In this document: in pieces, positions 9,114-17,633 of the stretch
Numbering within the stretch: position 1 is the stretch's first letter
Layout of the letters: each line of letters opens with the position of its first letter
Source: Streptomyces musisoli
Lineage (GTDB): Bacteria > Actinomycetota > Actinomycetes > Streptomycetales > Streptomycetaceae
Direction: 5' to 3'
Length of the DNA stretch: 64,000 bases
Assembly: GCF_016741855.1 (NCBI RefSeq)
Contig: NZ_JAERRH010000002.1
Coordinates: 682,001 to 746,000 of the forward strand
Program-made: the position numbers and the translations under genes
Notes under the pieces: model-generated
What the model was told of the DNA's origin: nothing
The model's input: the letters and a program-made list of their open reading frames with translations, nothing else
The model's database searches: none

Positions 9114-10901
9114 ATGAGCGAAGCGGGCAGCGACGGCAGCGGCAGACGGGTCGTCGACGGGCGGTTCGAGCTGGAGAGACGGCTCGGCGGCGGGGGAATG
9201 GGCATGGTCTGGCTGGCCCGGGATCTGGTGTTGCACCGGAGCGTGGCCGTCAAGGAGGTCAGGCCGCCCGATCCGGACCTCGCGGAGTACGACCCCGAGG
9301 CCGCGCGCATGCTGCGGGAGCGGGTGCTGCGGGAGGCGCGCGCCCTGGCCCGGGTCGACCACCCCAACGTGGTGACCATCCATCACATCGTGGACGGCGG
9401 CCCGGGAACCTACCCCTGGCTCGTCATGGAACTCGTCACCGGAGGCTCCCTGGCCGACCGCCTGGCCCGGGGGCCGATGGACCCCCGGGAGGCGGCCCTG
9501 ATCGGACGCGAGGTGCTGGCCGCCCTGCGCGCGGCGCACGCGGCCGGCATCCAGCACCGCGACGTGAAGCCGGCCAACGTCCTGCTGCGTCCCGACGGCC
9601 GGCCGGTGCTCACCGACTTCGGTATCGCGGCGATCCGCGAGTCGACCGCGCTCACCGCCACCGGCTCGGTGATCGGCACACCCGACTACATGGCCCCGGA
9701 ACGCGTCTCGGGCCACGACGGGGGCCCCGCCTCGGACCTGTGGTCGCTGGGCATGATGCTGTACACGGCGGTGGAGGGCCATCACCCGCTGCGCCGGGGC
9801 ACGACGCTGGCGACACTCGCCGCCGTCCTGAGCGACGACGTCCCGCCGCCGGTCCGGGCCGGCGCGCTGCGGGACGTGCTCCTCCGCGTCCTCGTCCGGG
9901 ATCCCGCGGCCCGCCCCGCCGCCCCGGAGCTGGAGCGGATGCTGGAGGCCGCGGCCCACGCGGCCGGAACGCCCACCTCCTACCCGTTGCAACCGCCGCC
10001 CGCGGTACCGGCCGCCGACGGCCGCGCCGCGCCGCCCGCCGGGACGACTCCGGGCCCGGAACCGGCGACTGCGGGCTTCGGACCGGCACCCTCGATGCCC
10101 TCGGGGCCGTACGACGCCCGCCCTCCGCACACGCTCGCGCCGGCGCCCGGGGCCGCGCGTCCCTCGTCCGCGACCGCGCCCGTGCGCCCGGGCTCACGGC
10201 GCCGCTGGACACTGGTGAGCCTGCCGGTCGCGGCCGTGGCACTCGCCGGCATCCTCATGTGGGCGCTGCGTCCGGACGGGGACGGCCGGCCCGCCGGTGC
10301 GTCCGGACCGTCGCGCTCCGCCGGTGCGACGGGGCACTCACGCTCCGCCGAGGCCACCACCGGGGCGGCGTCATCGAGGGGATCCGCCCCCGCCTCCGCC
10401 GCTCCGGCCGGGAACGAGCAGACGGGCACGGACGCGACGGCCCCCAAGAACCTGCTGAGCCCCGCCGGCATCCGTACCGCCGTCGCGGCGCTGGAGAAGG
10501 AGACCGGCCGCGACCGCTTCGGGCAGCTCGTCGTGTACCCGCAGTACGTGAACGCCGAGTTGATGGTGAAGGGCAGTGACACCAAGTACGACTCCTACAC
10601 CTACCGCGTGGGGCAGGGCGTGCAGAAGCAGATCATCAGCGGCGCGCTGTCGGGCGGCGACAAGCCCGTCACCCTCGAAGGGTTCGACTGGGACGCCGTG
10701 CCGGGACTGATGCGCCAGGCCGAGAAGAAGCTGAACGTCGGCACGGTGACCACGCGCTATCTGGTCCTGCGGCTGGCCGACGACGCCTTCGGCACGCCGG
10801 TCGGGATGTCCGTGTACCTCGGGAACGCCTACAACCAGACCGGGTACCTCCAGGCGGACCGCACCGGCAAGGTGATCAGGGTCATGCCCGTGGACGACTG
10901 A
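9114..10901 (+). CDS. Membrane-anchored PknB-type Ser/Thr protein kinase
   Basis: 595 residues. The kinase domain (about 15-275) has the glycine loop LGGGGMGMVW, catalytic Lys47 in VAVKEV, HRDVKPANVLL, the DFG motif in LTDFGIAAI and the GTPDYMAPE segment, so it should be active. A Pro/Ala-rich juxtamembrane region follows, then one membrane span (about 361-386) and an extracytoplasmic domain of about 200 residues without PASTA repeats that I cannot name. The start is taken at ATG 9114; a second ATG at 9102 is equally possible because neither has a strong ribosome site. It converges on the LanM gene; a role in controlling that locus is possible but unsupported. Confidence 0.93.
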   Translation: MSEAGSDGSGRRVVDGRFELERRLGGGGMGMVWLARDLVLHRSVAVKEVRPPDPDLAEYDPEAARMLRERVLREARALARVDHPNVVTIHHIVDGGPGTYPWLVMELVTGGSLADRLARGPMDPREAALIGREVLAALRAAHAAGIQHRDVKPANVLLRPDGRPVLTDFGIAAIRESTALTATGSVIGTPDYMAPERVSGHDGGPASDLWSLGMMLYTAVEGHHPLRRGTTLATLAAVLSDDVPPPVRAGALRDVLLRVLVRDPAARPAAPELERMLEAAAHAAGTPTSYPLQPPPAVPAADGRAAPPAGTTPGPEPATAGFGPAPSMPSGPYDARPPHTLAPAPGAARPSSATAPVRPGSRRRWTLVSLPVAAVALAGILMWALRPDGDGRPAGASGPSRSAGATGHSRSAEATTGAASSRGSAPASAAPAGNEQTGTDATAPKNLLSPAGIRTAVAALEKETGRDRFGQLVVYPQYVNAELMVKGSDTKYDSYTYRVGQGVQKQIISGALSGGDKPVTLEGFDWDAVPGLMRQAEKKLNVGTVTTRYLVLRLADDAFGTPVGMSVYLGNAYNQTGYLQADRTGKVIRVMPVDD

Positions 10902-10952
10902 CGACCTGGGCCGTGCCCGTGGACGACCGGCGGGCCGGCGTCCGCGGGCGGC

Positions 10953-10985
10953 CCGCCCGGGGCCACCGGCCGCGGCCCCGGGCGG
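10953..10985. terminator. Bidirectional hairpin between kinase and lanM
   Basis: CCGCCCGGGGCC and GGCCCCGGGCGG make perfect 12-bp arms with a 9-base loop between two convergent genes (stops at 10901 and 10993). Confidence 0.7.
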
Positions 10986-10992
10986 ACTTCGG

Positions 10993-13821
10993 TCAGTCGA
11001 GGAGCAGGGGGTCGGGCAGCGAGGCCTCCCGGTGCATGCAGAGCAGGCTGTGCACGACACCCGAGAGCCCCGACATCAGGCTGGGGGAGAAGGCCTCGCG
11101 GGCCAGGCCGCCGACCGGGCCGCGCTGTTCCAGACCGGTGAGGATCTCCCCGTCGAGATCGTCCGGATCACCGAACCCGAGCGTCGTGAGGAACCGCCAG
11201 AGACCGAGGTCGCCGTGGCACAGGGTGTGGCTCCAGCCGAACCCCTCCGCGGCACAGGCGCGGGCGGCCCGGTGTGCCATGTCGAGGCGGGCGGGGTCGC
11301 CCGTACGCCGGTGCAGGTCGAGCATGCCGACACCGATCCCGGAGCTGCCGTGGCACCAGCTGGTGAAGAAGTCCTCCTCGGCGCCGATGCGGACGTCGAG
11401 CCAGTTGCCCTGGCCGGGCTGCCACAGCGACTCCTGGAAGGCGAAGGCCCGTTCGGCGAGGTGGTGCCAGGCACGCCGCTCCGCCGCGGTGCCCGCCTCG
11501 GTCAGGGCCAGCCGGGCCAGCGCCCAGCCGATCCCGGTCGCACCGTGCGCGAAGCCGCCGATGCCCTCGGGGTTGAGGCGGGTCGACCAGCGGGCCCCAC
11601 GGGAGTCGACGGTGGCCTGCCGGGCCAGCCGGCGGCCGATGTGCGCGGCGGCGGCCAGCCAGCGGTCCTGCCCGGTCGCGGCGGCGAGGCCCAGCAGCGG
11701 TACGATGCCGCCGGCCGCTCCGTTGAGGAGGTCCACCTCGACGTCGTCGTCGACGAGGGGCCCTTCGAGCAGCGCGGCCCGTTCGACGGCCCGGGCGAGC
11801 GGCCGTTCCTCCCCGAGCACCCGGTGCAGTGCCAGCCACGTCCACACCTGCGAGGCGGCGCCGCTGAACGCCCCGGCGGAGGGGGTGGGCACCCGCTCCT
11901 CGGTGGCGACCAGCACGCGCAGCGCGCCGTCGAAGAGTTCGGCGACACCCGGCACCTCGTCCGCGCGCCCGGCCCGGACCTCGCGCACGTACTCCGCGAG
12001 CACCAGGGCCACTCCGCCCTGCCCCGTGTAGAGGTCGGCGGGCAGCACCCTGATGGACCAGCCGGCCGGCGTGAAGACCGGGCTGATCCAGGTGGCGGTG
12101 CCGTCCGCGCCGCGGACCGCCCCGTCGCACAGTCGGCGCACCATCCGCGCGGCCAGCCGGCGCCGGCGCCGCTCCCGGTCCCGGGCGTGCGGCTCCTCGG
12201 CCGCGGTCTGCACCCGCGCGGGCAGCGAACGCTCGTTCAGGTACGCGCCCACCAGGGCGTCCTGGATCACCGACTCCTCCAGCGCGAAGTCGGCGGTGCG
12301 CCAGTCCTCGGCCGTCCCGCGTACGGCGGCCGCGTCCACCGTGAAGCCGCACATCGGAACGTCACCGGCCAGCAGGTCGGCGATCTCGCCGTCGATGGCC
12401 TCCCGGTCCGTAGGCGCGCCCGGCAGCACCCCGGCATTGCGCCGCAGGATGTCCCGGGCCCGCTCGACGGCCGCGCCCTCGTCGTGCAGCGACGCCGGGT
12501 GCCACAGCATCCGGCCGATGTCGACGTACGCCTGGGTCGGGCGCAGAATCCGCCGCGCCCGGCTCCCCTCGAACCGCCGCAGCAGCCGGACCGGGTCCAC
12601 GCCGGGCCGGCGCAGCTGCGCGGTCATCTCGCGGAAGCCGGCCAGGATCCGGTCCCAGTACGCGCTCAGCACGGGGACCGGGCTGGGGTGGTTCCCGGCG
12701 GTCGGCATCGCCGCCATGTCCACCTCGAAGCGGGCCGCCGCGGTGCCGCCGTCCGCGACCACCGGGTTCGGGATCAGCGGCTGCTGGCCGGGAAGCGCCC
12801 CCACACCGGAGATGTCCACCCCGCCCAGCGCGAATCCGGTGCCGCGCACGGGCAGCAGACCGGTACGCAGCACCGTCCGGCGGATGGCCGCCGCCGCCAC
12901 GTCCACCGCGTCGCCCCGGCCGCTGGGCGGGAAGGGGGCGGGGGCGTCGAAGAGCGTCTCGGCGTCCACGATCACCGGCACCGGGCCGTCCGCGATCATG
13001 TTCTCGGCGTGCATGTCGGTGCCGCCGGTGAAGCGGAGGACGGCCAGCCAGTGCCCCATGTTCCGGTAGAAGGCCGCGAGTTCGGTGTCGTCGGCGCAGT
13101 AGCGGTGGCGGACGAACTCGGCCCAGCCGTAGCCGTCGCGCGCGAGCGTGCGCGGCACCCGGATCCGGACCTCGGGTGCCGGGGCCCCGGCGAAGTCCGT
13201 GAACAGCTCGTCCAGCAGCCCGCCCAGAGCCACGTCCACCTCCGACGGACGTGGCTTGTACATGACGGTCCCGCCGGTGAGGTCGACCCGGCTGACGGTC
13301 AACCCACCCCCATGACTGTCACCCGCCCCGAACGTCACGGCACGGATCCGGCCCGGGGCCCCGCCGAGCAACGGCACCAGCAGCTCACGGTCGGCGGCGA
13401 AGCGCTCCGCGAACCCGGCCGCGGCCGCGACCGACATCCGTGCCACCGTCGCGACCCGCGGTCCGACAGCGGGGTAGCGGTCGGCCAGCTTGTCGAGATA
13501 GCCCTCCGCACCGGCCTGTTCGATGAACGCGGCCCACAGGCCCGTGTCCGCCTCGGCCGCGCCCGGCCCGGCCGGATCGACACCCTGGGCCAGGCGCAGG
13601 GCGTGCAGCTCCACGAGGAAGAGACGGGTGAGCTTGGCGTGCAGCGAGGCGAGCAGCGCGGTGTGGCCGGCCTCCAGCAGTACGTCCCGTTCGTCCCGGT
13701 CGAGTGCGTGCACGGCCGCGAGACGCCGGGCCAGGCCCTCCCGCCACGGCCGCGCGATGCTGCGTACGGGCCCGGCGAACCACTCCGCCTGCTCTGCCCT
13801 GTCCGGTGCCGGCTCGCTCAC
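10993..13821 (-). CDS. lanM: Class II lanthipeptide synthetase LanM
   Basis: 942-residue bifunctional enzyme that phosphorylates and dehydrates Ser/Thr in a precursor peptide and then joins Cys to form (methyl)lanthionine rings. The N-terminal dehydratase (DUF4135) carries VMYKPRP, GTDMHAENMI and VDAETLF. The C-terminal LanC cyclase has all three zinc ligands: Cys823 in WCHGSSGIG and Cys868-His869 in LCHGDLGLW. Length is near the family norm. The start is GTG 13821 with GGGAGG upstream; the open frame extends further but without a ribosome site. The precursor gene lies 197 bases upstream on the same strand, and no transporter or leader peptidase gene is adjacent. Confidence 0.95.
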   Translation of the reverse strand: MSEPAPDRAEQAEWFAGPVRSIARPWREGLARRLAAVHALDRDERDVLLEAGHTALLASLHAKLTRLFLVELHALRLAQGVDPAGPGAAEADTGLWAAFIEQAGAEGYLDKLADRYPAVGPRVATVARMSVAAAAGFAERFAADRELLVPLLGGAPGRIRAVTFGAGDSHGGGLTVSRVDLTGGTVMYKPRPSEVDVALGGLLDELFTDFAGAPAPEVRIRVPRTLARDGYGWAEFVRHRYCADDTELAAFYRNMGHWLAVLRFTGGTDMHAENMIADGPVPVIVDAETLFDAPAPFPPSGRGDAVDVAAAAIRRTVLRTGLLPVRGTGFALGGVDISGVGALPGQQPLIPNPVVADGGTAAARFEVDMAAMPTAGNHPSPVPVLSAYWDRILAGFREMTAQLRRPGVDPVRLLRRFEGSRARRILRPTQAYVDIGRMLWHPASLHDEGAAVERARDILRRNAGVLPGAPTDREAIDGEIADLLAGDVPMCGFTVDAAAVRGTAEDWRTADFALEESVIQDALVGAYLNERSLPARVQTAAEEPHARDRERRRRRLAARMVRRLCDGAVRGADGTATWISPVFTPAGWSIRVLPADLYTGQGGVALVLAEYVREVRAGRADEVPGVAELFDGALRVLVATEERVPTPSAGAFSGAASQVWTWLALHRVLGEERPLARAVERAALLEGPLVDDDVEVDLLNGAAGGIVPLLGLAAATGQDRWLAAAAHIGRRLARQATVDSRGARWSTRLNPEGIGGFAHGATGIGWALARLALTEAGTAAERRAWHHLAERAFAFQESLWQPGQGNWLDVRIGAEEDFFTSWCHGSSGIGVGMLDLHRRTGDPARLDMAHRAARACAAEGFGWSHTLCHGDLGLWRFLTTLGFGDPDDLDGEILTGLEQRGPVGGLAREAFSPSLMSGLSGVVHSLLCMHREASLPDPLLLD

Positions 13822-13974
13822 CTTCCACCCTCCCTGCTCCCAGGCGCGGTACGCGCCCGTCCGGGCGCGCACGGAGAACCCGCGGGGAACGGCGCGAGCG
13901 GCCGGGCCCGGCCGCACCCGGTGTGCGGAGCGGCAGGTCGGGGCAGGGCGCGCGGTTCCCCGCGGTACGGCCTA

Positions 13975-14003
13975 CCGGTGCCGTCGACGCCTGGCGGCAC
14001 CGG
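13975..14003 (-). terminator. Hairpin between lanA and lanM (possible attenuator)
   Basis: CCGGTGCCG and CGGCACCGG form 9-bp arms around an 11-base loop, starting 16 bases after the precursor stop. A weak terminator here would give more precursor than synthetase mRNA, a common arrangement for peptide precursors; this role is inferred. The remaining 150 bases to lanM contain no further peptide gene. Confidence 0.55.
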
Positions 14004-14018
14004 CAGACGCGCGAGAGG

Positions 14019-14219
14019 TCAGCAGCACCAGCTGCCGCGCGACCCGCTCGGGCTGGAGCAGAAGCCGTACAGGGAGTCGCTCGGGTCGGTCAGCGCGGCC
14101 TCGGCGGCGGCCCCGCCGACGTACAGCGGCCCGGCGGGGTTGAGCTGGCCGTACGCGCTCTCCGCGCCCGACAGCCAGGCTTCGAGCACTGCGGCGGTGT
14201 GCACACTGGACTGAGACAT
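14019..14219 (-). CDS. lanA: Lanthipeptide precursor peptide LanA
   Basis: 66-residue peptide encoded directly upstream of lanM, with GGAGG six bases before the ATG. The leader contains a helical, acidic stretch (AAVLEAWLSGAESAYG) and a Gly-Gly at 35-36. The C-terminal third is core-like: Ser/Thr at 44, 47, 49, 55, 56, 58, 60 and 63 and Cys at 54, 65 and 66, ending GSRGSWCC. Up to three thioether rings are possible. Cys54 is followed by two Ser, and the peptide ends in a Cys pair. The cleavage point is uncertain: cutting after Gly36 would leave a 30-residue product, but a later cut is possible. It has its own promoter-like sequence at 14266-14293. Confidence 0.88.
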   Translation of the reverse strand: MSQSSVHTAAVLEAWLSGAESAYGQLNPAGPLYVGGAAAEAALTDPSDSLYGFCSSPSGSRGSWCC

Positions 14220-14265
14220 CGGTGGCCTCCGAAGTCGGGGAAGGGGGCGAGATTTGCCCAGCCCG

Positions 14266-14293
14266 AGTATCGCGGCGTTCGACGACCTGTCAG
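14266..14293 (-). promoter_or_regulatory. Promoter for lanA
   Basis: On the minus strand CTGACA (-35, 5/6 match) is followed after 16 bases by GATACT (-10, 5/6 match), placing the transcript start near 14259, about 40 bases before the lanA ATG. Confidence 0.65.
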
Positions 14294-14345
14294 ATGACTA
14301 ATCTGGCCACAGTCGCGCGGCCGTCCGGCGGCTCCGCGGACGGGA

Positions 14346-14903
14346 CTACAGGGCCCGGGCCGGGGGAGTGGGCCGCCCGGCGTCCTGCCCGCTCCCGTCG
14401 CTCAGCGCGGCCTCCATGGCGCGCAGGCGCCGGTGCCACACATTGCCGCGGTGGATGTTCCAGCCGACGAAGACCACGGTGAGCACCGCGAAGCCGACGG
14501 CCTGCCGAACCGTCCCGGTGAACACCATCAGCAGGGTGACGGTGGTGAAGAGCGCCGCGAGACCGATCAGGGCCGCCACCCGGTGGCGCATCCGGTGCAG
14601 GCGCCGGGCCACGAGGCCGCGCATGGCCCGGCGTTCCTCCGGAGCCGACGGGATCTCGCCCTTGCGCAACTTGGCGTCCAGTTCCACGACGTCGTCCGCC
14701 GAGCCGCCGGCGGCACGCCTCTCCTTGCGCCGCTGGACGAGGACCACGACGACCGCTCCCACGGACGTCACCGCGGTGCGCACCACGACGGACACGGCCG
14801 AACGCCCCGGGAAAAGCAGCATGATCAGGGCGCTGGCGGCGAGCACCGAGAGGATCAGCTGCAACCAGAGATGCCGGGCGAGAAGGAGCCGGACGCGCCG
14901 CAT
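14346..14903 (-). CDS. Four-span membrane protein of unknown function
   Basis: 185 residues from ATG 14903, overlapping the stop of the upstream gene as TGATG with GGAGG in front, so translation is coupled. Hydrophobic segments lie near 12-30, 36-55, 111-130 and 135-152, with a charged cytoplasmic-type loop between spans 2 and 3 (RRKERRAAGGSADD) and a basic C-terminus. No known family recognised. It ends 126 bases upstream of lanA on the same strand. It could be part of the lanthipeptide locus (immunity or export), but it has no ABC or peptidase motif and the lanA promoter lies between them. Confidence 0.75.
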   Translation of the reverse strand: MRRVRLLLARHLWLQLILSVLAASALIMLLFPGRSAVSVVVRTAVTSVGAVVVVLVQRRKERRAAGGSADDVVELDAKLRKGEIPSAPEERRAMRGLVARRLHRMRHRVAALIGLAALFTTVTLLMVFTGTVRQAVGFAVLTVVFVGWNIHRGNVWHRRLRAMEAALSDGSGQDAGRPTPPARAL

Positions 14904-15178
14904 CACCGGCCTCCGGGGACGGACCGCGCCCGGCGGCGGACGGCCGCCACCCGCACCGCGAGCGCCACGGCGAGGAGCACCCACGCCACACCGCAGTAGA
15001 CCCAGCGCGCCGATTCGCGGGCGGAGCCGATGGATTCCAGCACCGCCCAGACCGCCAGCACCACGCACAGGCTGGTCCACGCGATGTCCGAGAAACGGCT
15101 GCGTAACCGGTCGCGTTGTTCCGTCCCGGGGGCGAGCACTCCGATCTCCGGGGCGGGCGCGTCTTTCCGTGAGGACAT
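14903..15178 (-). CDS. Small two-span membrane protein
   Basis: 91 residues starting at ATG 15178 with AAGGAG upstream. Two hydrophobic helices (about 32-50 and 60-80) with a basic tail (RRRARSVPGGR). First gene of a coupled pair with the four-span protein downstream. Function unknown; the two proteins may form one membrane complex. Confidence 0.7.
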   Translation of the reverse strand: MSSRKDAPAPEIGVLAPGTEQRDRLRSRFSDIAWTSLCVVLAVWAVLESIGSARESARWVYCGVAWVLLAVALAVRVAAVRRRARSVPGGR

Positions 15179-15555
15179 GAACCGTCTCCTTTCCCCTCTG
15201 CGACGTGCGCGTACCCCGCCTCGGTCCGCACACGCTGCCGCCGCACGTTCCCGCGGCGCCACGGCCCGTCGGCCGGAGCCCCCGGCAGCGCGGGCACCCA
15301 GTCCCTCCGGCGTCGGGCGCGCGGGACCTTTGAACGGATGAAAAGCCCGGTGGCACGGCGCGCCGCGAACCCCCGGACAACACGCCGGGAGACTGGAGAC
15401 CGTGAGCGGGTGTCAGGGAGCTGATGTGGTCAGGCGCCAGCAGTCTTCGTTACGGGACCGGGCGCTACGCTTCGCCGGGCATCGCCTCGTACGAGGCGGC
15501 CAAGCCCCGCCGTGCGACAGGCAGTCCTAGGCCCGGCGCCCCGGGCGCGGCGGCC
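15179..15555. other. 377-bp non-coding stretch
   Basis: No convincing frame on either strand. It must hold the promoter of the membrane-protein pair. The only clear structure is the perfect palindrome GCCTCGTACGAGGC at 15484-15497, which could be an operator or a weak terminator, and a GC-rich hairpin just after the LmeA-like gene. Confidence 0.5.
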
Positions 15556-16800
15556 TCAGTGGCCCAGTAGCAGCCCCGTCCCCCGGACGTCGGCGCGGAT
15601 GCCCTCCTTCCCCACCGTCACCCGCTGCAGCCGGAGGTCACCCGAGGGCGGCTTCGGGAGCTGGAAGGAGAAGGAGAAGCGGTCGGCGATCTGCGGCCGG
15701 GTGAGCTTCGTGAGCGCGGTCAGCAGGGACAGGTCGAGGCCCAGCCGCTTGAGGAGTTCCGGGTGGGCGAGCGCCGTGTCCACGAGGTTCACGCGGGTCA
15801 GGTCGTGGAGGAAGCGCGGCGCGCCGGTGAGCCGGTGCAGCCTGTCCTCGTCACGCAGGGCGGCGCGTACGACGCCGTCCGGCACACCCAGGCGGCGCAC
15901 GATCCCCGGGATGCCCAGCAGGGCCTTGATCTTCGCGGTCTCCCGCGTGATCCGGCGCGCGGAGGCGGGGGTCAGGTGCAGCCCCTCGCCGGGGCCGGTG
16001 CCGGGCCGGAACGTCGCGAGATCGCCGATGTCCAGCCGTATGCCGTCCACGGAGGCGGCGATGCCGCGCTGTCCGTCGCGCCGGATGCCGGCGTCGGCGC
16101 GCACCCGCAGGTCGTGCCCCGCCACGCGCAACGCGCCGCTGGCCCGGACCCCGCCCGGCCCGTGGGCGGAGAAGGCCACCTCCGACGCGCCCAGTTCGCG
16201 GTTCATGTCGGCGAAGGACAGCAGGACGTGTCCGTGCATCTGCCGAACCAGCGCGCCGCTCAGCTCCGTGGGCCCGTCGCCGTGCAGGCGTATGCCCTCC
16301 GCGCTGGCCGTCACCCGGGTCAGGGTGACCCGCTCGGCCGGTACGTCGGGGACGGTGACCCGGACCGAGTCCAGGCGCTGCGCGGCCAGCTGTGTCAGGA
16401 ACGGGAAGCCGCCTATCCGTACTTCCGGGGCGGCGGTCAGGTGCAACTGGTCCTTGAGCCGTTCGGAGGCTCTGCGCTCGGCGTAGAGCAGCGCCCAGCG
16501 GTCGGCGAGGGTCACCAGGCAGGCGAGGGTGAGCATCCAGGCGAGGACCTTGACCAGGGTGGGCAGTCCGGTGGCGCGGTTGCGGCGGCGGCTGCGACGC
16601 CTGTGGTCGGGCGGTGACCAGGGTTCCTCGGTGTCGTCCTCCCGGGGGCTCGGTGCGCTGTCCTCGGTGAGGAAGTCGTCCAGCGGATCGCCCGCCAGCG
16701 CGGCCAGTTCGTCGTAGGGGCTGGGAGCGGAGGGAACCGGCTCCGGGGCAGGTACGTCGGACCGGAAGGTTTGATGCGTCGATGTGTGGGGGGTACGCAT
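15556..16800 (-). CDS. DUF2993/LmeA-like lipid-binding envelope protein
   Basis: 414 residues. A disordered acidic N-terminus and an RRRSRRRN basic patch precede one membrane helix (about 80-100), after which the chain continues as an extracytoplasmic DUF2993 domain, with the typical opening VRIGGFPFLTQLAAQRLDSV and repeated V-V-DGI beta strands. In mycobacteria LmeA binds phosphatidylinositides and supports lipomannan maturation; a comparable lipid-binding role in the Streptomyces envelope is inferred. The ATG at 16800 has no evident ribosome site and may be read from a leaderless or very short-leader mRNA. Divergent from the MarR gene. Confidence 0.8.
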   Translation of the reverse strand: MRTPHTSTHQTFRSDVPAPEPVPSAPSPYDELAALAGDPLDDFLTEDSAPSPREDDTEEPWSPPDHRRRSRRRNRATGLPTLVKVLAWMLTLACLVTLADRWALLYAERRASERLKDQLHLTAAPEVRIGGFPFLTQLAAQRLDSVRVTVPDVPAERVTLTRVTASAEGIRLHGDGPTELSGALVRQMHGHVLLSFADMNRELGASEVAFSAHGPGGVRASGALRVAGHDLRVRADAGIRRDGQRGIAASVDGIRLDIGDLATFRPGTGPGEGLHLTPASARRITRETAKIKALLGIPGIVRRLGVPDGVVRAALRDEDRLHRLTGAPRFLHDLTRVNLVDTALAHPELLKRLGLDLSLLTALTKLTRPQIADRFSFSFQLPKPPSGDLRLQRVTVGKEGIRADVRGTGLLLGH

Positions 16801-16828
16801 CGGTAGATTTGATCACATAGTCCTACCG
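16801..16828. promoter_or_regulatory. Inverted repeat in the LmeA/MarR divergent region
   Basis: CGGTAG at 16801-16806 and CTACCG at 16823-16828 form a short inverted repeat directly upstream of the LmeA-like start. It could be a site for the neighbouring MarR protein; short arms make this tentative. Confidence 0.35.
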
Positions 16829-16966
16829 AGTGCGCAAGTCCCGCTTCTGTCGCACGGCAAAAGGCAGTTGGGGCGGCATGTCTTGCTTGCGGCCCGCCCG
16901 ATCGGGTACCAGGCGCAGGAAGAGTGGCGTCGTTGTGGCCCGGGGATTGCTTAAAGTGATGTTGTC

Positions 16967-17503
16967 GTGACCCGTCTCGGTGGTCCCGGTGGCGACCGGA
17001 CGAGTGAGGGTGAGGGTGCGGAGGCCGCCGCGCTGGCAATCGCCGATGCCCTGGAGAGCCTGACGACGCTCTGGTCGCTGGCCGCCCAGGAGGCCACGCT
17101 GCGGCTGTCGCTGCATCAGTTGCGGGCGCTGCGGGCCCTGGAAGGGGCGCCGGGACTGAATCTCACCGCCTTGGCGGAGCGACTGGACATCGGGCTCCCC
17201 ACGGCGAGCCGGCTGTGTGACCGGCTGGAGGCGGCCGGTCTGCTGGAGCGTGTGCTGCACCCGCACAAACGGCGTGAGGTGCAGCTGAACCTGACGGCGC
17301 AGGCGCGGCGCGTCCTCGACGACGTCGCCCGGCGCAGGACGCGGGCGCTCGCGGCGGTACTGGAGCACATGGGCCCGGCGGACCGGGCTGCACTGAGCCG
17401 GGGCCTCGAAGCCTTTCGGGCGGCGCTGGACGAAAGGCCGCCGGGCCCCGCCGCGGCGGGGCGGGACCCGGCTTCGGCCACCGAGGACGACGGGCGGGAG
17501 TGA
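16967..17503 (+). CDS. MarR-family regulator
   Basis: 178-residue winged-helix protein. The recognition helix region reads LTALAERLDIGLPTASRLCD and the wing RREVQLNLTAQARRVLDD, both typical of MarR. The C-terminal 25 residues are Pro/Ala-rich. The start is GTG 16967; the upstream region is AT-richer (TTGCTTAAAG) and lacks a clear ribosome site. Strikingly similar in layout to the second MarR at 18931: the two flank the phosphatase-like gene, and both are likely part of the stress-signalling block. Confidence 0.85.
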   Translation: MTRLGGPGGDRTSEGEGAEAAALAIADALESLTTLWSLAAQEATLRLSLHQLRALRALEGAPGLNLTALAERLDIGLPTASRLCDRLEAAGLLERVLHPHKRREVQLNLTAQARRVLDDVARRRTRALAAVLEHMGPADRAALSRGLEAFRAALDERPPGPAAAGRDPASATEDDGRE

Positions 17504-17633
17504 CGGGTCGTGTCCGGCCCGCCGTTGATGCCGGGCGGGAGTGGCGGTCGGGGTACGGCGGGGGAGCGCCGAGGGCCGGCTCCGGCCGCCGGTGACGGCG
17601 GGCGGCGGCGCGCTGACGATGGGCGGCGGCCCG

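Noticed and set aside
13822..14018. Second lanthipeptide precursor between lanA and lanM
   Set aside because: No start with ribosome site leads to a Ser/Thr/Cys-rich C-terminus on either strand.
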